Assembly (NCBI GenBank): GCA_963513935.1
Contig: OY740774.1
Location: 95,859,668-95,923,667 of the forward strand
Direction: 5' to 3'
Length of the DNA stretch: 64,000 bases
From: Aphrophora alni
Taxonomy: Eukaryota; Arthropoda; Insecta; Hemiptera; Aphrophoridae
Position numbers and translations under genes: made by a program. Positions within the stretch are counted from its first letter, which is position 1. Each line of letters opens with the position of its first letter. This document shows positions 52,520 through 64,000 of this stretch, piece by piece. Below the pieces are notes generated by a model. It saw nothing but the letters and a program-made list of their open reading frames with translations. It had not been told where the DNA came from and did not search any database.

Positions 52520-52815
52520 ATATAACTTTAATCAAATGAGAAATAATGGAGTGCAACCAGCCTTCCGCTTAAAAAGGTCTTGTTGGCTGACGTCTTAACT
52601 TTCTTCACTTGCCAATAGCAAAACTGTACCATTAACAGAGAACTAAAGGTTAATAAAACTGAGTAAAAGTTATGATTTGCCTTATACAAAACTGAAATTA
52701 TTTAAACAATGAATTAACGAAAAACGACGAATAATCGGTTTATTGCGTTATATTTTGTATATTTTTTCAGTTATTTTAATTGAATTATTATTTGATATTC
52801 ACTGATATGTAGCGA
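52520..52815 (+). repeat. Dispersed repeat family E, copy 1
   Basis: Aligns in the same orientation with 55415-55685. Shared blocks are AACCAGC, then GCTGACGT, CTTTCTT, TTG-CAA, TTAACAG, and further right TTAATTG with ATATTC-CTGA. Identity is modest and indels are frequent, so the copies are old. Confidence 0.5.
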
Positions 52816-53990
52816 ATCGAAAGAAAAATATTTGTTTAATTTAGAGATATTTTTAGTTCTGATTAATAAGACGTATGATAAAGAATAATATTATTAATCT
52901 TGTTAAGAATAAAAAATAAAATGAAAATAAAAAAAGATCTACCTGTATTAACGTCTAAATTTACAGGTTAATAAGATTTTGCAATATCTAGTTTTAAATG
53001 AGTAAAAAGATGCAACATACCATTTCAATGACATATTTAAATTAAATAAGTAAACTATTGAATTCGTGGTATTTCTAAAAATTCCGATAAAATTTGATAC
53101 AATTGGAGACAAAAATTTAGATACATACAAAATTGTTGTTTTTAAAACGTGGATCTTATTATATGATTATATAAATCTTTCTTTTCAATAGAATTGGAGA
53201 TTATAAATTTTTTTGTTAATAATCTTCGCTTTTTAAGGAACTGACACTTCATGTTGCTTAAAATCTGTTTTATTTAATTCAATACCCAAAAATTACACAC
53301 AAACCTTTAAGGCTTAAATTGTATCCTATATTTGTTTATTTATCTAAGAAGCTAGAGACAAACTTATCTTTTCACTCAAAGTAAATACACAATATACAAA
53401 TTTTCTTTCCTAGACTATCCTGTAACATTAAATTTATTATGGTATAGTGATATCCATCATCGAAAAATGTATACACTATAATATATTTTAAACTTTTCGT
53501 TAACCAAAATTATTTAAATTTTAATTCGAAAGTTTGCTTCAATTTAAGTTAAATGTTTTAAGTATTTCGACAAATACTTTACATTCAAAATGTTCTTATT
53601 ATTCGAAATATTGGTTTGTTTTATATAATAAAGATCAACCATTGATGTTCTTTCTAACGACAAAATTATAATTTTTGTAGCTTATTGTTCTTAATATTTA
53701 ACTAACTCAAACTAATAATAATCATAAATAAAAATCCTTTAATAATTATTTTGTAAATAATCATTTACGAACCATTCCACAGATCATATTGTTCATCGTA
53801 ATGAAATCAAACAATATAACTCCCTTTGTTCTATTTTTCATTATAAACATAAAATTTTAACGCCGACAAGAACATAATTATGCTATTATTAGGAACAATT
53901 TGAAATATATTTTCTTAGTTTATTTATGAATATCAATCTAGGCCAAAACGAAACTAGCTACGAAAATCTGATAATTGTATTTAAAAAATA

Positions 53991-54029
53991 AATAAGATTT
54001 AACTAATTATAAATCAATTTATATTTACA
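53991..54029. repeat. 39-bp exact repeat, copy 1
   Basis: Identical over 39 bases to 58524-58562, same orientation. It starts AATAAGATTTAACTAATT and ends with ATTTACA, and contains the palindrome TATAAATCAATTTATA (arms TATAAAT and ATTTATA). Flanks show only weak similarity. Confidence 0.9.
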
Positions 54030-55414
54030 GAGTTTAAAATATTTAAAGTTAAAATAATGTTATTTATTTACATAAAATGTTGTTAAATAATTTAAGGTTG
54101 TAATCAAAATATATTGGTAAGCGATACATAAATGTACATGTAAGAGGAATGTTTTATAAATTTGAACGTAATATTAGTTGGAAAAATCCAACATTCTGTA
54201 GAAATATTAGCTTTTATTGGCTCAATTAAAATTAGTATACAATAAATGAATTAGGGATGACGTTTACTTATATGATGCCTTATTTGAGAATAAGTTTTAA
54301 ATAAGATATATTCATCAACTATTCCATTTTTATTTTCTCACCTTACAACTTATCTTTTTTTTTAATAAGAAAATCTATAATAGGTTCCCTTTTCGTGTTT
54401 CGTGTGTTATATTTTGTGCTGATAAAATATTATCAATGGCAGTGGTAACACATTGGGACCTTAAAAAATGAAAATGAACATGTTAAATATGTTTAAAAAA
54501 TATTATTATTTAAATAAAAATAGGTATCTATGAAACAATGACTTATATCGTAAAACACCTATACCAGAAAGAACTCTTTCTGTACAGGAAAGAGGGGTAT
54601 ACGAATATAATAACAATAATTGGGTATTCATTGAAAACCTCTTCATGTATATAAAAATGACGTCATGTAGACCATAGACATGCTTCACATATAACAACAT
54701 ATCATGTTATATTTTCTCATCTGAATAAGTTGGTTATAATTAACAAAGACTTTACTACTGGTGCTAATTATACTGCCACTCTTAGTTCTTTGTCTAAATA
54801 AACTTTAATTTATACATCTGATTTACGAAAAAATAACTCATTGTTATGTAATCAAGATCGTCTACTGAAGTGACAGCTGCACGTTATCATGTCTTTGATC
54901 TTTCTATATATACATACTGGAAGCATGTTTCACATTAAAATAATAAACAAATATATATCTCAATTACTTGAATTTAATAACAGGAGTGTAAAAACAAACA
55001 ATATTATTTGGTTTAAAATATACTCTGTTTCAAATATAACGTAAGCTTATCAGTTAAATTTTATGTTTTTATACAAAACTTTTCTTAAAAATATGAACAG
55101 ATATAAAAAATATAAAAATAAAACGAAACAAACCATTTTAACTAAATATGAAATAGAATATAATGAAATTTAGGATAATAATACACTCTACAAGTTAAAT
55201 AAAAATTTAAGGACCATCTGGCATAGAAGAGGAGAGTGTTTATCTCAAATAGAGACAAATAAAAGAAATAATTTGTAAAATAAATCACATAGAAGTCCTG
55301 TGCTTCAACACGCCAGGCCATAAAATCGTTTCTATAATGACATTATTCAGGTCAAAGCATTTGATAAAAACACTATGTTTGCTTGTGTCAGTAATCAATA
55401 TTTGTGTTTAAGGT
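54030..55414. other. AT-rich stretch, nothing recognised
   Basis: One 64-codon minus-strand frame at 54506-54700 has chance composition. Confidence 0.5.
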
Positions 55415-55685
55415 AGTTTATGCTAGTTTAACTCAAATCCAATAAATGATCCTGGCATGAAACCAGCTTACTTCAACAATGTCTTCTTTGCTGACGTTGT
55501 GACTTTCTTTCTCTTGGCAAGGAAAACAACAGTTCTTTTAACAGTAAACGTGAGTTGTGAAATTTTTATCGTCTTAGAAATTATTGAACATTTATTTATA
55601 ATCTCCATCTATTTGTAATCACACTAACACTAACTTTTCATTAATTGCATTTTAATATTCGCTGACTATTTAACTAATGCAATAT
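55415..55685 (+). repeat. Dispersed repeat family E, copy 2
   Basis: Partner of 52520-52815. This copy has an ATG-led 50-codon open frame at 55458-55610 with a mostly hydrophobic sequence (FADVVTFFLLARKTTV). In copy 1 the corresponding frame has LADVLTFF but is broken by a TAG soon after. The shared translated block is suggestive, but too short to call a gene. Confidence 0.5.
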
Positions 55686-58523
55686 GTTAAATAAGTTTTA
55701 AAATTTAAGTTATTATCCATTTTTATTAAACAATCCAATGTCATTTGAACTAACAAAATTTAGTATTCCAGTTGTTGCACAAGATATCTTTATTGGGAAT
55801 TATTACAATTAATTGTTTCTATCCGTAGTTGTGTCTCCACTAACAGAAGTTTCTCTCTGATAAATAATTGAAACGTTTTTTACCTGATTAGGTAATAGTT
55901 CATATCTAATAGTTTCGTAATGTTGAGTAATATAATATAAGTATTTATATTAATTCTGAAAGAAGACTAATGAGATAGGGAAACTCTGATTCGCTTTCAA
56001 AGAGAGAATAATTATTTATTAAGCATTTAAAACATGATGAAATTGTTTTATATCTTACCCCGTGTTATTTAAATTAAACTCGGATTCTTAGGAAATTATA
56101 CTTCGGTCGTTAGTTAATTTTATTATTTTGTAATTTTAACGAGAATTTTCCTTTATCAACTATATTATAAGGAGTTAAAGCACAATGTGCTAATCATTGA
56201 AATTGATCTTAATAGTTTGACTCATACATGAACGTATCAACACACAATGTTTACAATATCAAATTATAGGTACTTTTTGCTTTATAATTTGGTAACATAA
56301 TTAATTAATTATTCAAGTAATTCAAATCAGTTTCGTAAAGCTCCACTGTAATTGAACATCCTGCAATGGAATTATATTGCAGATCTTATTGGTAATGAAA
56401 ATACATTGTATTTGGTCGTAAAACTTGGAAATGGAATAATCCTGTACACTAGTAAATTTACACTGACCTCATTTAATTACTTCGGTGATACAGTTTTAGC
56501 TTTAAAATGAGATTACATTACGTTACATGGCTTTATAAGCAATGAAATGACTATATCTTAGAATTAAAATGAGATTGGACTATTCGTAATCAACCGGATG
56601 ACGGTAGGGATATCAATAACTTAATCCAAAATTTAAAATACAAAGGATAACTCATTTTAATATAAATTCAGAAATACTGGGTTATTATTTTATTTATTTG
56701 ATTATTTTTAGTGACCCTTACTTTACAAATTGCAAATCATGCCATTAGGTAAGATATTACCCAACCGTATGTAGTTATTATTAGTAAAAACTAAATATAG
56801 GAATTTCAATTGCAAAAGTATCTAATACATTATTATTGTCAAAATAATCTCTTATTTTCATTACAAACTGGCATTTTTATTTTCTTAATTAGAATTAAAA
56901 TACACAAACTAAATTATTTTTTAGACAGGTTTTTCACACATGTTATGAAAAATAATTATTTCCCACTTGCAAACTCAATAGTTGAGGGGACATCTCTTAC
57001 GCAAAATAAATTTGGTTCTAGTTTCTGTTTAAATTCAATTAAATCTTTGAAAATGAGTTACAGAATTCTGCTATAAGTTTAAAATTTTGTGATATCTCCA
57101 TGTTATCAATTTATTCTGCTACAATTTAAATGTTTAAAAATAATTCTAAATGACAATAATCGGTCTTAAAACATTACTTCTGAAAACTAGTCATAATTTT
57201 TAATTGGTGTTCCACACTGTTAGTAAAATATGAATCAAAGATAAATTGTAGTAAACATTATACAAAAATTAAATTATGTAAAAACTGACCAAATTATGTA
57301 AAGATTAATGACCAATAGATCTAAACCAAAGAATAGAACATTTTCAGAGGAATTCACTGATCAGATAATCATGTCGTCTGTTTTTGTTGTTAACAAGGTA
57401 ATAACCATTGTTAAATTGACTAATAGCTCCAAAAACCACACTATGAGATGAGTAGAGTTATTTTATTCTCATGAAACACAGCGAATTAGTTTTTTAACCA
57501 TAAATTTTGTAGATCTTAGGCTCACTCTACATTGTTAATATGATAAATACAGTATTATGAAATACTTTTCATACCAGAAATAACCAAAGTATTACAGTAT
57601 TGGAGTAAGTTTATGATATATGATATAAATATTATGCGTTAGTTTTTGATATTTCATTTCAAAATCAAAACAATATAATAAATCTAAAAATTTATACAAA
57701 AAAACTAAATTTGTTTATCTACAAAAAGTCATAGATATTTATTTAGAAATATAATATAAATTAACTTGATTGTATAGGATTTAATTTACATAAGTAACCC
57801 GATTCAAACAAAAACAATATAAGCATGGCACAACAGATCACTTTTATATGCAACTAAATTTGTTTCTAAAGGTTATAACATACCTGCATAAATCCTGAAA
57901 ACTTTTGCGGAGGACTTGTTACATTAAAATGTTGTTTTCCGAAGATCACTAAAGTTGTAATCACTAAGTACCTGAAACAGGAAATATCTGTACTTAAAGT
58001 TAGAATCTTAGAATTACTAGAGTTCAAGTTGATGGTAGACCCTTTAACAGAAACTTTGGTTACAGATATTATCTCGATGTTTGTAAACTCGTGGGAAGTT
58101 GAATTTGTATTTTGAAATAGATCTGGTTGAATAAGAATATTTATACATTAGTTTATAAATTACTTTTATTAAACAAGTTATACAAGTAAATTAGTTAAAA
58201 ATTAAATTCGATTTTTAATTCGATTTTCACAGCCAAAACGTAATAAGATAAACAATAAAATATCAAGTTGTATAAATAATGTTTACATAAAATGCTTCTA
58301 TGGAAACCGTGTCCTTATATCATCTAGTAAATATAGTCGACGTAATTTCTAGTTTAGTAGAAATGTTATCTTATGAAGATCTCAATAAAATTGGTTGATC
58401 AACAATTCTGTTTATTTTTTTTAAAAAAATACTATTTCGTACGTTTTTTTTAATCACTAAATTATTAGGATTGAATTTAACTTTTCACATATACATATAC
58501 AATTTGTACGAGGGTTAAAAACC
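55686..58523. other. AT-rich stretch, nothing recognised
   Basis: An 88-codon frame at 56810-57076 is the longest here and has Ile/Phe/Leu/Asn-rich chance composition. Confidence 0.5.
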
Positions 58524-58562
58524 AATAAGATTTAACTAATTATAAATCAATTTATATTTACA
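58524..58562. repeat. 39-bp exact repeat, copy 2
   Basis: Identical to 53991-54029, 4.5 kb away and in the same orientation. A tandem AAATCAAGGACATT doublet follows at about 58566-58594. Confidence 0.9.
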
Positions 58563-59034
58563 ATTTAAATCAAGGACATTAAAATCAAGGACATTATTGA
58601 ATGATACTTGTTTAACTACTAAAGTGAAATAAAACGTTTAAAATGTTTTAATATAGTTTAATTGTGTATTTATATTCATTTTTGTATGCAAAAACAATAA
58701 ACTTTTTTTCGAGTTATGAAACCAATTCCCGATATCAAGTGATAAAACTAGATTATAAAGTGTAAACACCAAAATAACTTATTAGCCTGGATCTAAATTA
58801 TAAAATAAGTAAAAGTTTAATCTACAAAAGGAACCTAAGCTTTCACTGAGAGGTACAAAGTACGACCAAGACAAGCCGGGTAAAAAAAAACCACATGGCA
58901 ATGGACTACGCTACAGATAGTACTGGAAAAAACACTTTTTATCAAATACTAAAGACTAAATAAAACAAATTACATATTTTTGGTCACCATGATAAATAAT
59001 TCAATATTATAACCATAGATTTCCCACTTCCATT
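58563..59034. other. Stretch with a GC-richer patch of unknown origin
   Basis: A patch at about 58840-58925 (CTTTCACTGAGAGGTACAAAG and CAAGACAAGCCGGG) stands out in composition. It has no long frame and no recognised repeat match. Confidence 0.4.
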
Positions 59035-59150
59035 AAATTCAGCAGACGTTTTAAGAGTCAGATTTCAGTGTACTTATTGCATCATAATTACATTGATAAT
59101 TTAAAAAATAACTCAGCATAGTGTTGTTTTGTAAAAACAAGCATTTAAAA
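59035..59150 (+). repeat. Dispersed repeat family A, copy 3 (diverged)
   Basis: Shares CG-TTTTAAGAG-CAG, AGTGTACTTATTGC, ATTGATAAT-like and GTGTTGT blocks with copy 2 at 49.2 kb, in the same order. It is the most diverged and shortest copy. Confidence 0.45.
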
Positions 59151-59882
59151 AAGTAACTGAAGAACGTTCGATTTTCTTACTGAGTCATGTAAGTTAACAA
59201 TAGAGAGTGTGTAAAGAATGTCGTTACGAACAGCCGATGTTTCAAAAACTATTTAATTTAGATATTTGAAGATGAAAATAAATATAGCCGAAATTTTTCT
59301 AGTTTGGTAGTTTTTATGTCAAATGAAAATCCTCATGTATGTATGGTATGTTATAAAACACCTCATCTCCAATGAATTTTGTAATATTATAAACTCTACA
59401 CTTAATTGAATATTTTTATAACTCTGGATGCGTTCAAAATATATCATATAACATGGGACTCAAATAAAATATCTTAATAATAGTACTTCTTAATAAAAAA
59501 TAATAACAACTCGTTTAGTTAAAATGTTTAATATTGAGATACAACAAAATAATTTAATTTTACAATTAAAGATTTGAATAACATTGTGCTTTAATATTTA
59601 ATTTACGATTTATTTTAATTTGTAAATTAAACGTGTTTAAAATATTTTACAGCATATGAAAAAACCCGAACACTGATATTGGAAATGTTATAATCCACAA
59701 ATGAAATTTCGTCTACAACTATTTATATCCTGTACTAATCATTTACTAATACAAGTAACTATACAAATAGATCTTTAGAAATAATAACGCTATTTGTTTT
59801 CATTCGTACAACCATTTATAATAAATCATATTTTAAAACAGTGAAACATCCATCTGCCCTTTGATTTTTGCTACACAAAATC

Positions 59883-60132
59883 CTTTACGTTGCTACATTC
59901 CTATACAGTTAATGAAAAAAACGATAAATCGACAAAATACCATATATATTGCTCTGAGATATTTTATTTATAGGATATAGAGAATGAAATATCAACAATG
60001 ATTTTTTTTCTAAAATATATCTCTCTCTCTCTCTACATATGAGTTCATGTTCGACAGTGCTTGTTAATTATATTTCGTGAAAGAAAAATGTATATAAAAA
60101 TTCTTTTTGAAAATGTACTGTTTCATTATTAT
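59883..60132 (+). repeat. Local direct duplication, copy 1
   Basis: Aligns with 61337-61597 in the same orientation, about 1.45 kb apart, at roughly 85% identity. Shared blocks include CCTATACAGTTA-TGAAAAAA, a 30-plus-base identical run around GCTCTGAGATATTTTATTT, GTTCATGTT-GACAGT and TTGTTAATTATATTTCGTGA. This copy has a short (CT)n at 60020-60034 that the other lacks. Confidence 0.85.
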
Positions 60133-61336
60133 GTCCTTTTGATGTTTACACAAATATTCCATAGGCTGGTATTCAAACTATTTTTGTTCTAAAACAATTA
60201 GAACTGTTTATGTAATCACTATAACAAGTTTAGTCAATTGTCAAAATTAATTGTAAACTTACTGACAATTTTAGGCGACTAAGTTAATATGAATATAATT
60301 TGTATTTATAGAACAAGGGCGTGAAATCTGAAATAATTTTAAATACAGCTCGTTTGCGATAAAAAAACGCGCAATTAATAAAATTCTAGTTCAGTCACCT
60401 TTTTATTGTAAATCACAGATATTTATTAATTACATGCACACCTTACATAATTCAAAATTATGTATTAACTGAGGATTATGTATTTTTGTACTTTTTGTTC
60501 TACTCTTTACACATATCTTACTACTTTATTTGAAGTTTCATTTTCACAAATATTATATATATATATATATATATATATGTTCGATAACTATAAACTTCAG
60601 TGAACAATAATTATGCATAACTGATGTCTTTTTCCAATTCGAAATTAAAATGTATATATTAACTGGCAATATTAATAATGAACAAGAGATACAAAATATG
60701 TTTCGAATATAAAAAACAAAATCGTTAAAAATGAGGATGACGATAATTTTAGAACTAATAAACTGATTCTGTAAAGAATTTTTACATTATGAATATTTAT
60801 AATTTTTTAATTGTAAACATAATAATAATAAATTTGTTATGAGGCAGTAATATTATTACAACAGAAATAAACTTTGGTTTGAAACATTAGACACACAAAC
60901 TGTGCTCTTGACAATATTAATGCAACATACCTCTTATATTTTTATACAGGACTTTTCCCCTGTGTAATTTTCCGCATTAAAAATACAATCAGCGGAAAAT
61001 TAACTGTAGAATGCAAATAATGCTTCTATATGAAGCTTCTAATTACATCTTTAAATCTAAGTACTTAATACTATTAGATAAAACAAGTACTAACTTTTTA
61101 GACGATACTCAATTTTTAACACCGCATTACCGCTGCGCAATACGCTATTAATTTATATTACGCAGAATGTATAAATAAATTGCAGCTGATATAACATTCT
61201 GCTTGATTTGATTCCATCGATACTAATATTGAAAATGTGGCACATTGTGGTAAAATATTCCACGAAGAACTCATACCACCTGTTTAATGTAGTAAACATA
61301 CATTGCGAAATATACAACGAGCGGAAATATGAAAAC
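60133..61336. other. Unique sequence between the duplicated segments
   Basis: No gene seen. It contains a short (AT)n at 60554-60578, an 11-bp-arm inverted repeat (TAATTTTCCGC at 60965-60975 and its complement at 60992-61002), and a 9-bp-arm one (GCAGAATGT at 61162-61170 and ACATTCTGC at 61194-61202). Confidence 0.55.
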
Positions 61337-61597
61337 CTTTACATTGCTACGAGTTATAGCCTTCTATATTCCTATACAGTTAGTGAAAAAACGAGAAATC
61401 GATACCAGTACCATATATATTGCTCTGAGATATTTTATTTATAGGATATAGAGAACGTAATATCAAGAAATATTTATTTCCATAATATCTCAATCTATGT
61501 GTTCATGTTAGACAGTAGGCTACTTGTTAATTATATTTCGTGATAGAAAAATGTATATACAAATTCTTTTTTGAAAATGTAATATTTCAATACTAAG
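61337..61597 (+). repeat. Local direct duplication, copy 2
   Basis: Partner of 59883-60132. It carries about 17 extra bases (GAGTTATAGCCTTCTAT) near its left end. A 78-codon frame at 61208-61444 runs into it, but has no intact equivalent in copy 1. Confidence 0.85.
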
Positions 61598-62053
61598 TGT
61601 TATTAGATTAAAAACGTTATTTCACTGTAACTGTAAATAAACAATTTATAAAATATACTGCAACTTTTAATAACAAATAAATGAACACTCAAATTATAGA
61701 AATTTGAATCTAACGTACAATGCCAAAAGGTAATAATAAAAATAATTGTATTGAAACAATACTTCTTTAATAAAATAATTAAAGTGGAGAATAGAGAATA
61801 ATAAACGTTACAGTTTAAAAAAATTAAAAAGTGGTACAAATAATATTACTACTACTGATATATGAATTACATGTATTTGAAATTTTAAAAAAATAGAACA
61901 TATTGTCAAGACAGTTATTAACGCTTCTATTAATTGGCATTTGTATTACAATATTGTATATGGGCAATTTTACGATTTAGAAACCTCTACTTTCATCTAT
62001 ACTTAGTGTAGTATTATGTAGTGTTATTTATAAATTTAACTATTTTTTAAACG
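61598..62053. other. AT-rich stretch, nothing recognised
   Basis: A 78-codon minus-strand frame at 61603-61839 is Phe/Ile/Tyr-rich and chance-like. Confidence 0.5.
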
Positions 62054-62277
62054 AAAAAATATCCATTGTTGAACAGCCCTAGAACTACATATATTTTATT
62101 TTATATATACTATTCGTATCTGTTTGATGGACATAACAGCTGGCCTGATGATGCTGCCTGTGGCAGCGAAACATGTAGCCACGAGAAGGTAAAGTTAAAA
62201 TAAAATAAAAACTACATTTGACAGATACGAATAGTATAATATATAAAATAAACAAAACAAAATAAAAAATATCCATT
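62054..62277 (+). mobile_element. Small hammerhead-bearing retroelement with 14-bp target-site duplication
   Basis: AAAAAATATCCATT occurs perfectly at 62054-62067 and 62264-62277. The 196-bp insert holds inverted arms at 62097-62123 and 62221-62250, with 16 bp of perfect pairing (TACTATTCGTATCTGT and its complement) plus an outer part with a 3-base indel. A hammerhead-like core lies between them. In RNA the arms would extend stem I into a long rod. There is no credible open frame; the 63-codon minus-strand frame across it is a by-product. A Penelope-like pseudo-LTR fragment or a retrozyme-like non-autonomous element are the best candidates. Confidence 0.7.
62141..62181 (+). ncRNA. Hammerhead ribozyme-like motif, type I with minimal stem III
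   Basis: CTGATGA is at 62145-62151. Stem II is GCTGCC (62153-62158) with GGCAGC (62162-62167) around a TGT loop. GAAA is at 62168-62171, and stem III is the palindrome ACATGT at 62171-62176. The GTA triplet is at 62175-62177, with predicted cleavage after A 62177. Stem I is TGGC (62141-62144) with GCCA (62178-62181). Core residues are all present. One extra T (62152) sits between CTGATGA and stem II, at the same place as the extra A in the 48.7 kb motif. Stem III cannot form stably in a monomer, so dimer cleavage would be expected. Confidence 0.7.
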
Positions 62278-64000
62278 ATACTTCTTCATTATTTAAAATT
62301 ATTCTAAATCCTAAAACATATTAAAAATCTGTCAAAGTTTTTACTCTCTCATATATACCTACTATACAAGAAGTTATTTGATTGATTAAAAGAAGTAATG
62401 ATTTTCAAAATATAATAAATAGGCAATTTAGGGTTAAATTGTAACTTTAAATTGACAAATTGGTAGCACACGTTGCCTAATATTCCCTTATAATAGGGAA
62501 ACAATTATTTAAAGATTTAGAAAATAATATACTGTCAATTTAATGTTCATAAAATCTTCTTCTTGTCGCCCTATACTCTTTTAAAGATAAGTGACTCTAT
62601 TGAGATGTAGTACACCATATAAAAGGAAAAGATCAAGCTTCTAAAAACTATGTGAAATCTACCCCCATATGGTTAATGCTTGACTTTTCTCAGAGTCCAT
62701 TTTTAATATGTTTGGAGTATAGTAGTGTTAATTATGTTTAAAACAAATATTAATGTGCACTTTATATTTAAAACAAGATTCCGATTACCATTCATAATAT
62801 CAAATTGCATAATGTACGTGAATTAACTTAATTTTATTTAATATAAACATTTAACATCCAACTAAACACAGTAATAACGTTCCTAGAACACATGCAATAA
62901 CAATGAGAAATATATCAATAAATAAGAATTTAATTAATTCATGTAGAAATTTCAAAAAAGTTAATGATGTAAAACATACCCATTCAATAATCATCTAAAT
63001 TACAAACTTTTTTTTTTGCTCCAAGTTTAAGAATGTTAACAATAAAAACTATAAGCTAAACGAATACTATATGCATTTGTTGTAGCAAAAAGATATATAA
63101 ATAATTATTATAAACACATACGATTATTACCCACTTTATAAAATATAATAGATATACATTAATTATAAATAATATTATATCCTAATTGATATTTCATTTA
63201 ATAACAAACTATATTTGTTAAATTTCCACATCAAATCTTTTAGAGATAATTATAACTCTTGTCTACTGTTATATTGAATACTAAAATTGTAAACAATTTA
63301 TAAAAATATCTTAAATAGCAAATGAAATAAAATTTTTACTTCATAGATATACAAATAAGACCTGTCTGAAGAGAAATAATATGTGAGAATAAAACGTTCC
63401 TTTAATGTTGATAAGAAAAAGTCTTTAAAAACTAGAAATATAGCAATGGTTTTTAATTAAAGTTTGAAGAAATTTTGCTTAAATTAAACTATAAACTCAT
63501 TGAATACCATTTTCAACTGGTGCAACCAATAACTTGCATCGATTTTAATTTGGATTTCGCTTGTTTTTTGAACCATATATGCATTTGACCTAAAAGAAAG
63601 GAAATATTTTTTAAATGTGTGTTCTAGTTCGACTCTCTTATTAATACAAGAAATAATAAGACTGTTCAAATTGTGAGAAATTTCAAAAGAATATGAAATA
63701 CATCTCATGGTATTAATTTATTTTCATTTTTGTTAGTACTGTTACATAATAAGAGATAAATGTTAATTGTACTTGTAATTAGGGTTTAAACTGAATTTCA
63801 GTAATAAGTTGGAATTTCAGTTTTTTTTATGACCAACAAAATTTTAATTTGGTTGCGAATCAAATAACAATTATACAAATTAAACGAAAACGATTATAGT
63901 AAAAGATAAAAAAAACGAAACTCTTAAATGACTATAATTATTTACAAAAGAAAATCATAAACAACTAATCAATAGAATATTACCATAAATGGAAATATTT
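62278..64000. other. AT-rich stretch to the window end, nothing recognised
   Basis: No repeat-family copy or gene noticed. A 74-codon minus-strand frame at 63484-63708 has no recognisable domain. Confidence 0.5.

Noticed and set aside
58840..58925. GC-richer patch suspected to be a gene fragment
   Set aside because: No frame of useful length and no recognisable motif on either strand.

Overview
This window looks like intergenic or intronic DNA from an arthropod nuclear genome. The clues are a very AT-rich background, many long (AT)n tracts, no open frame above about 105 codons (and that one lies in a CT microsatellite), no operon-like packing, short TTAGG-type repeats, arthropod-style TCAGTT initiators and an insect-like LINE tail. 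A hemipteran is my guess from the flavour of the repeats; the sequence does not prove it. I see no complete protein-coding gene, no tRNA or rRNA gene and no CRISPR array.

Region by region. 1-9 kb is AT-rich, with fragments of two dispersed repeat families (A at about 1.75-1.97 kb, B at 2.3 kb) and a low-confidence exon-like frame at 7.05-7.28 kb (minus). At 9.1-11.4 kb there are two possible plus-strand core promoters: one TATA-less with a perfect CRE and an initiator, and one with TATA plus initiator preceded by a cluster of TGCA-containing motifs. Each is followed by a splice-donor-like GTAAG. At 13.17-13.30 kb there is a 64-bp-arm foldback. At 16.97-17.33 kb sits the cleanest mobile element: a 5'-truncated non-LTR retrotransposon tail (minus), flanked by a perfect 12-bp target-site duplication. 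At 24.6-25.33 kb a 122-bp foldback MITE lies next to a broken Ty3/gypsy-type integrase C-terminus (minus). Repeat family C has one copy at 23.5-23.8 kb and an inverted copy at 33.7-33.9 kb. 25.3-48 kb is otherwise nearly featureless apart from microsatellites, a 150-bp CT tract and 29-nt poly(A) and poly(T) runs. 48-63 kb carries more copies of families A, B and E, a local 250-bp duplication, a 39-bp exact repeat, and the most interesting items below.

The main discovery candidates are two short elements, 48479-48736 and 62068-62263. Each contains a hammerhead-ribozyme-like core (CTGATGA, stem II, GAAA, very short self-complementary stem III, GTA cleavage triplet, stem I). Each is flanked by a perfect direct repeat (11 and 14 bp) that looks like a target-site duplication. 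Short-stem-III type I hammerheads are known from Penelope-like elements and retrozyme-type non-autonomous retroelements. Here they seem to sit in small elements with no coding capacity, and in the second the core is enclosed by long inverted arms. Both copies carry one extra base between the CTGATGA box and stem II, so activity has to be tested.
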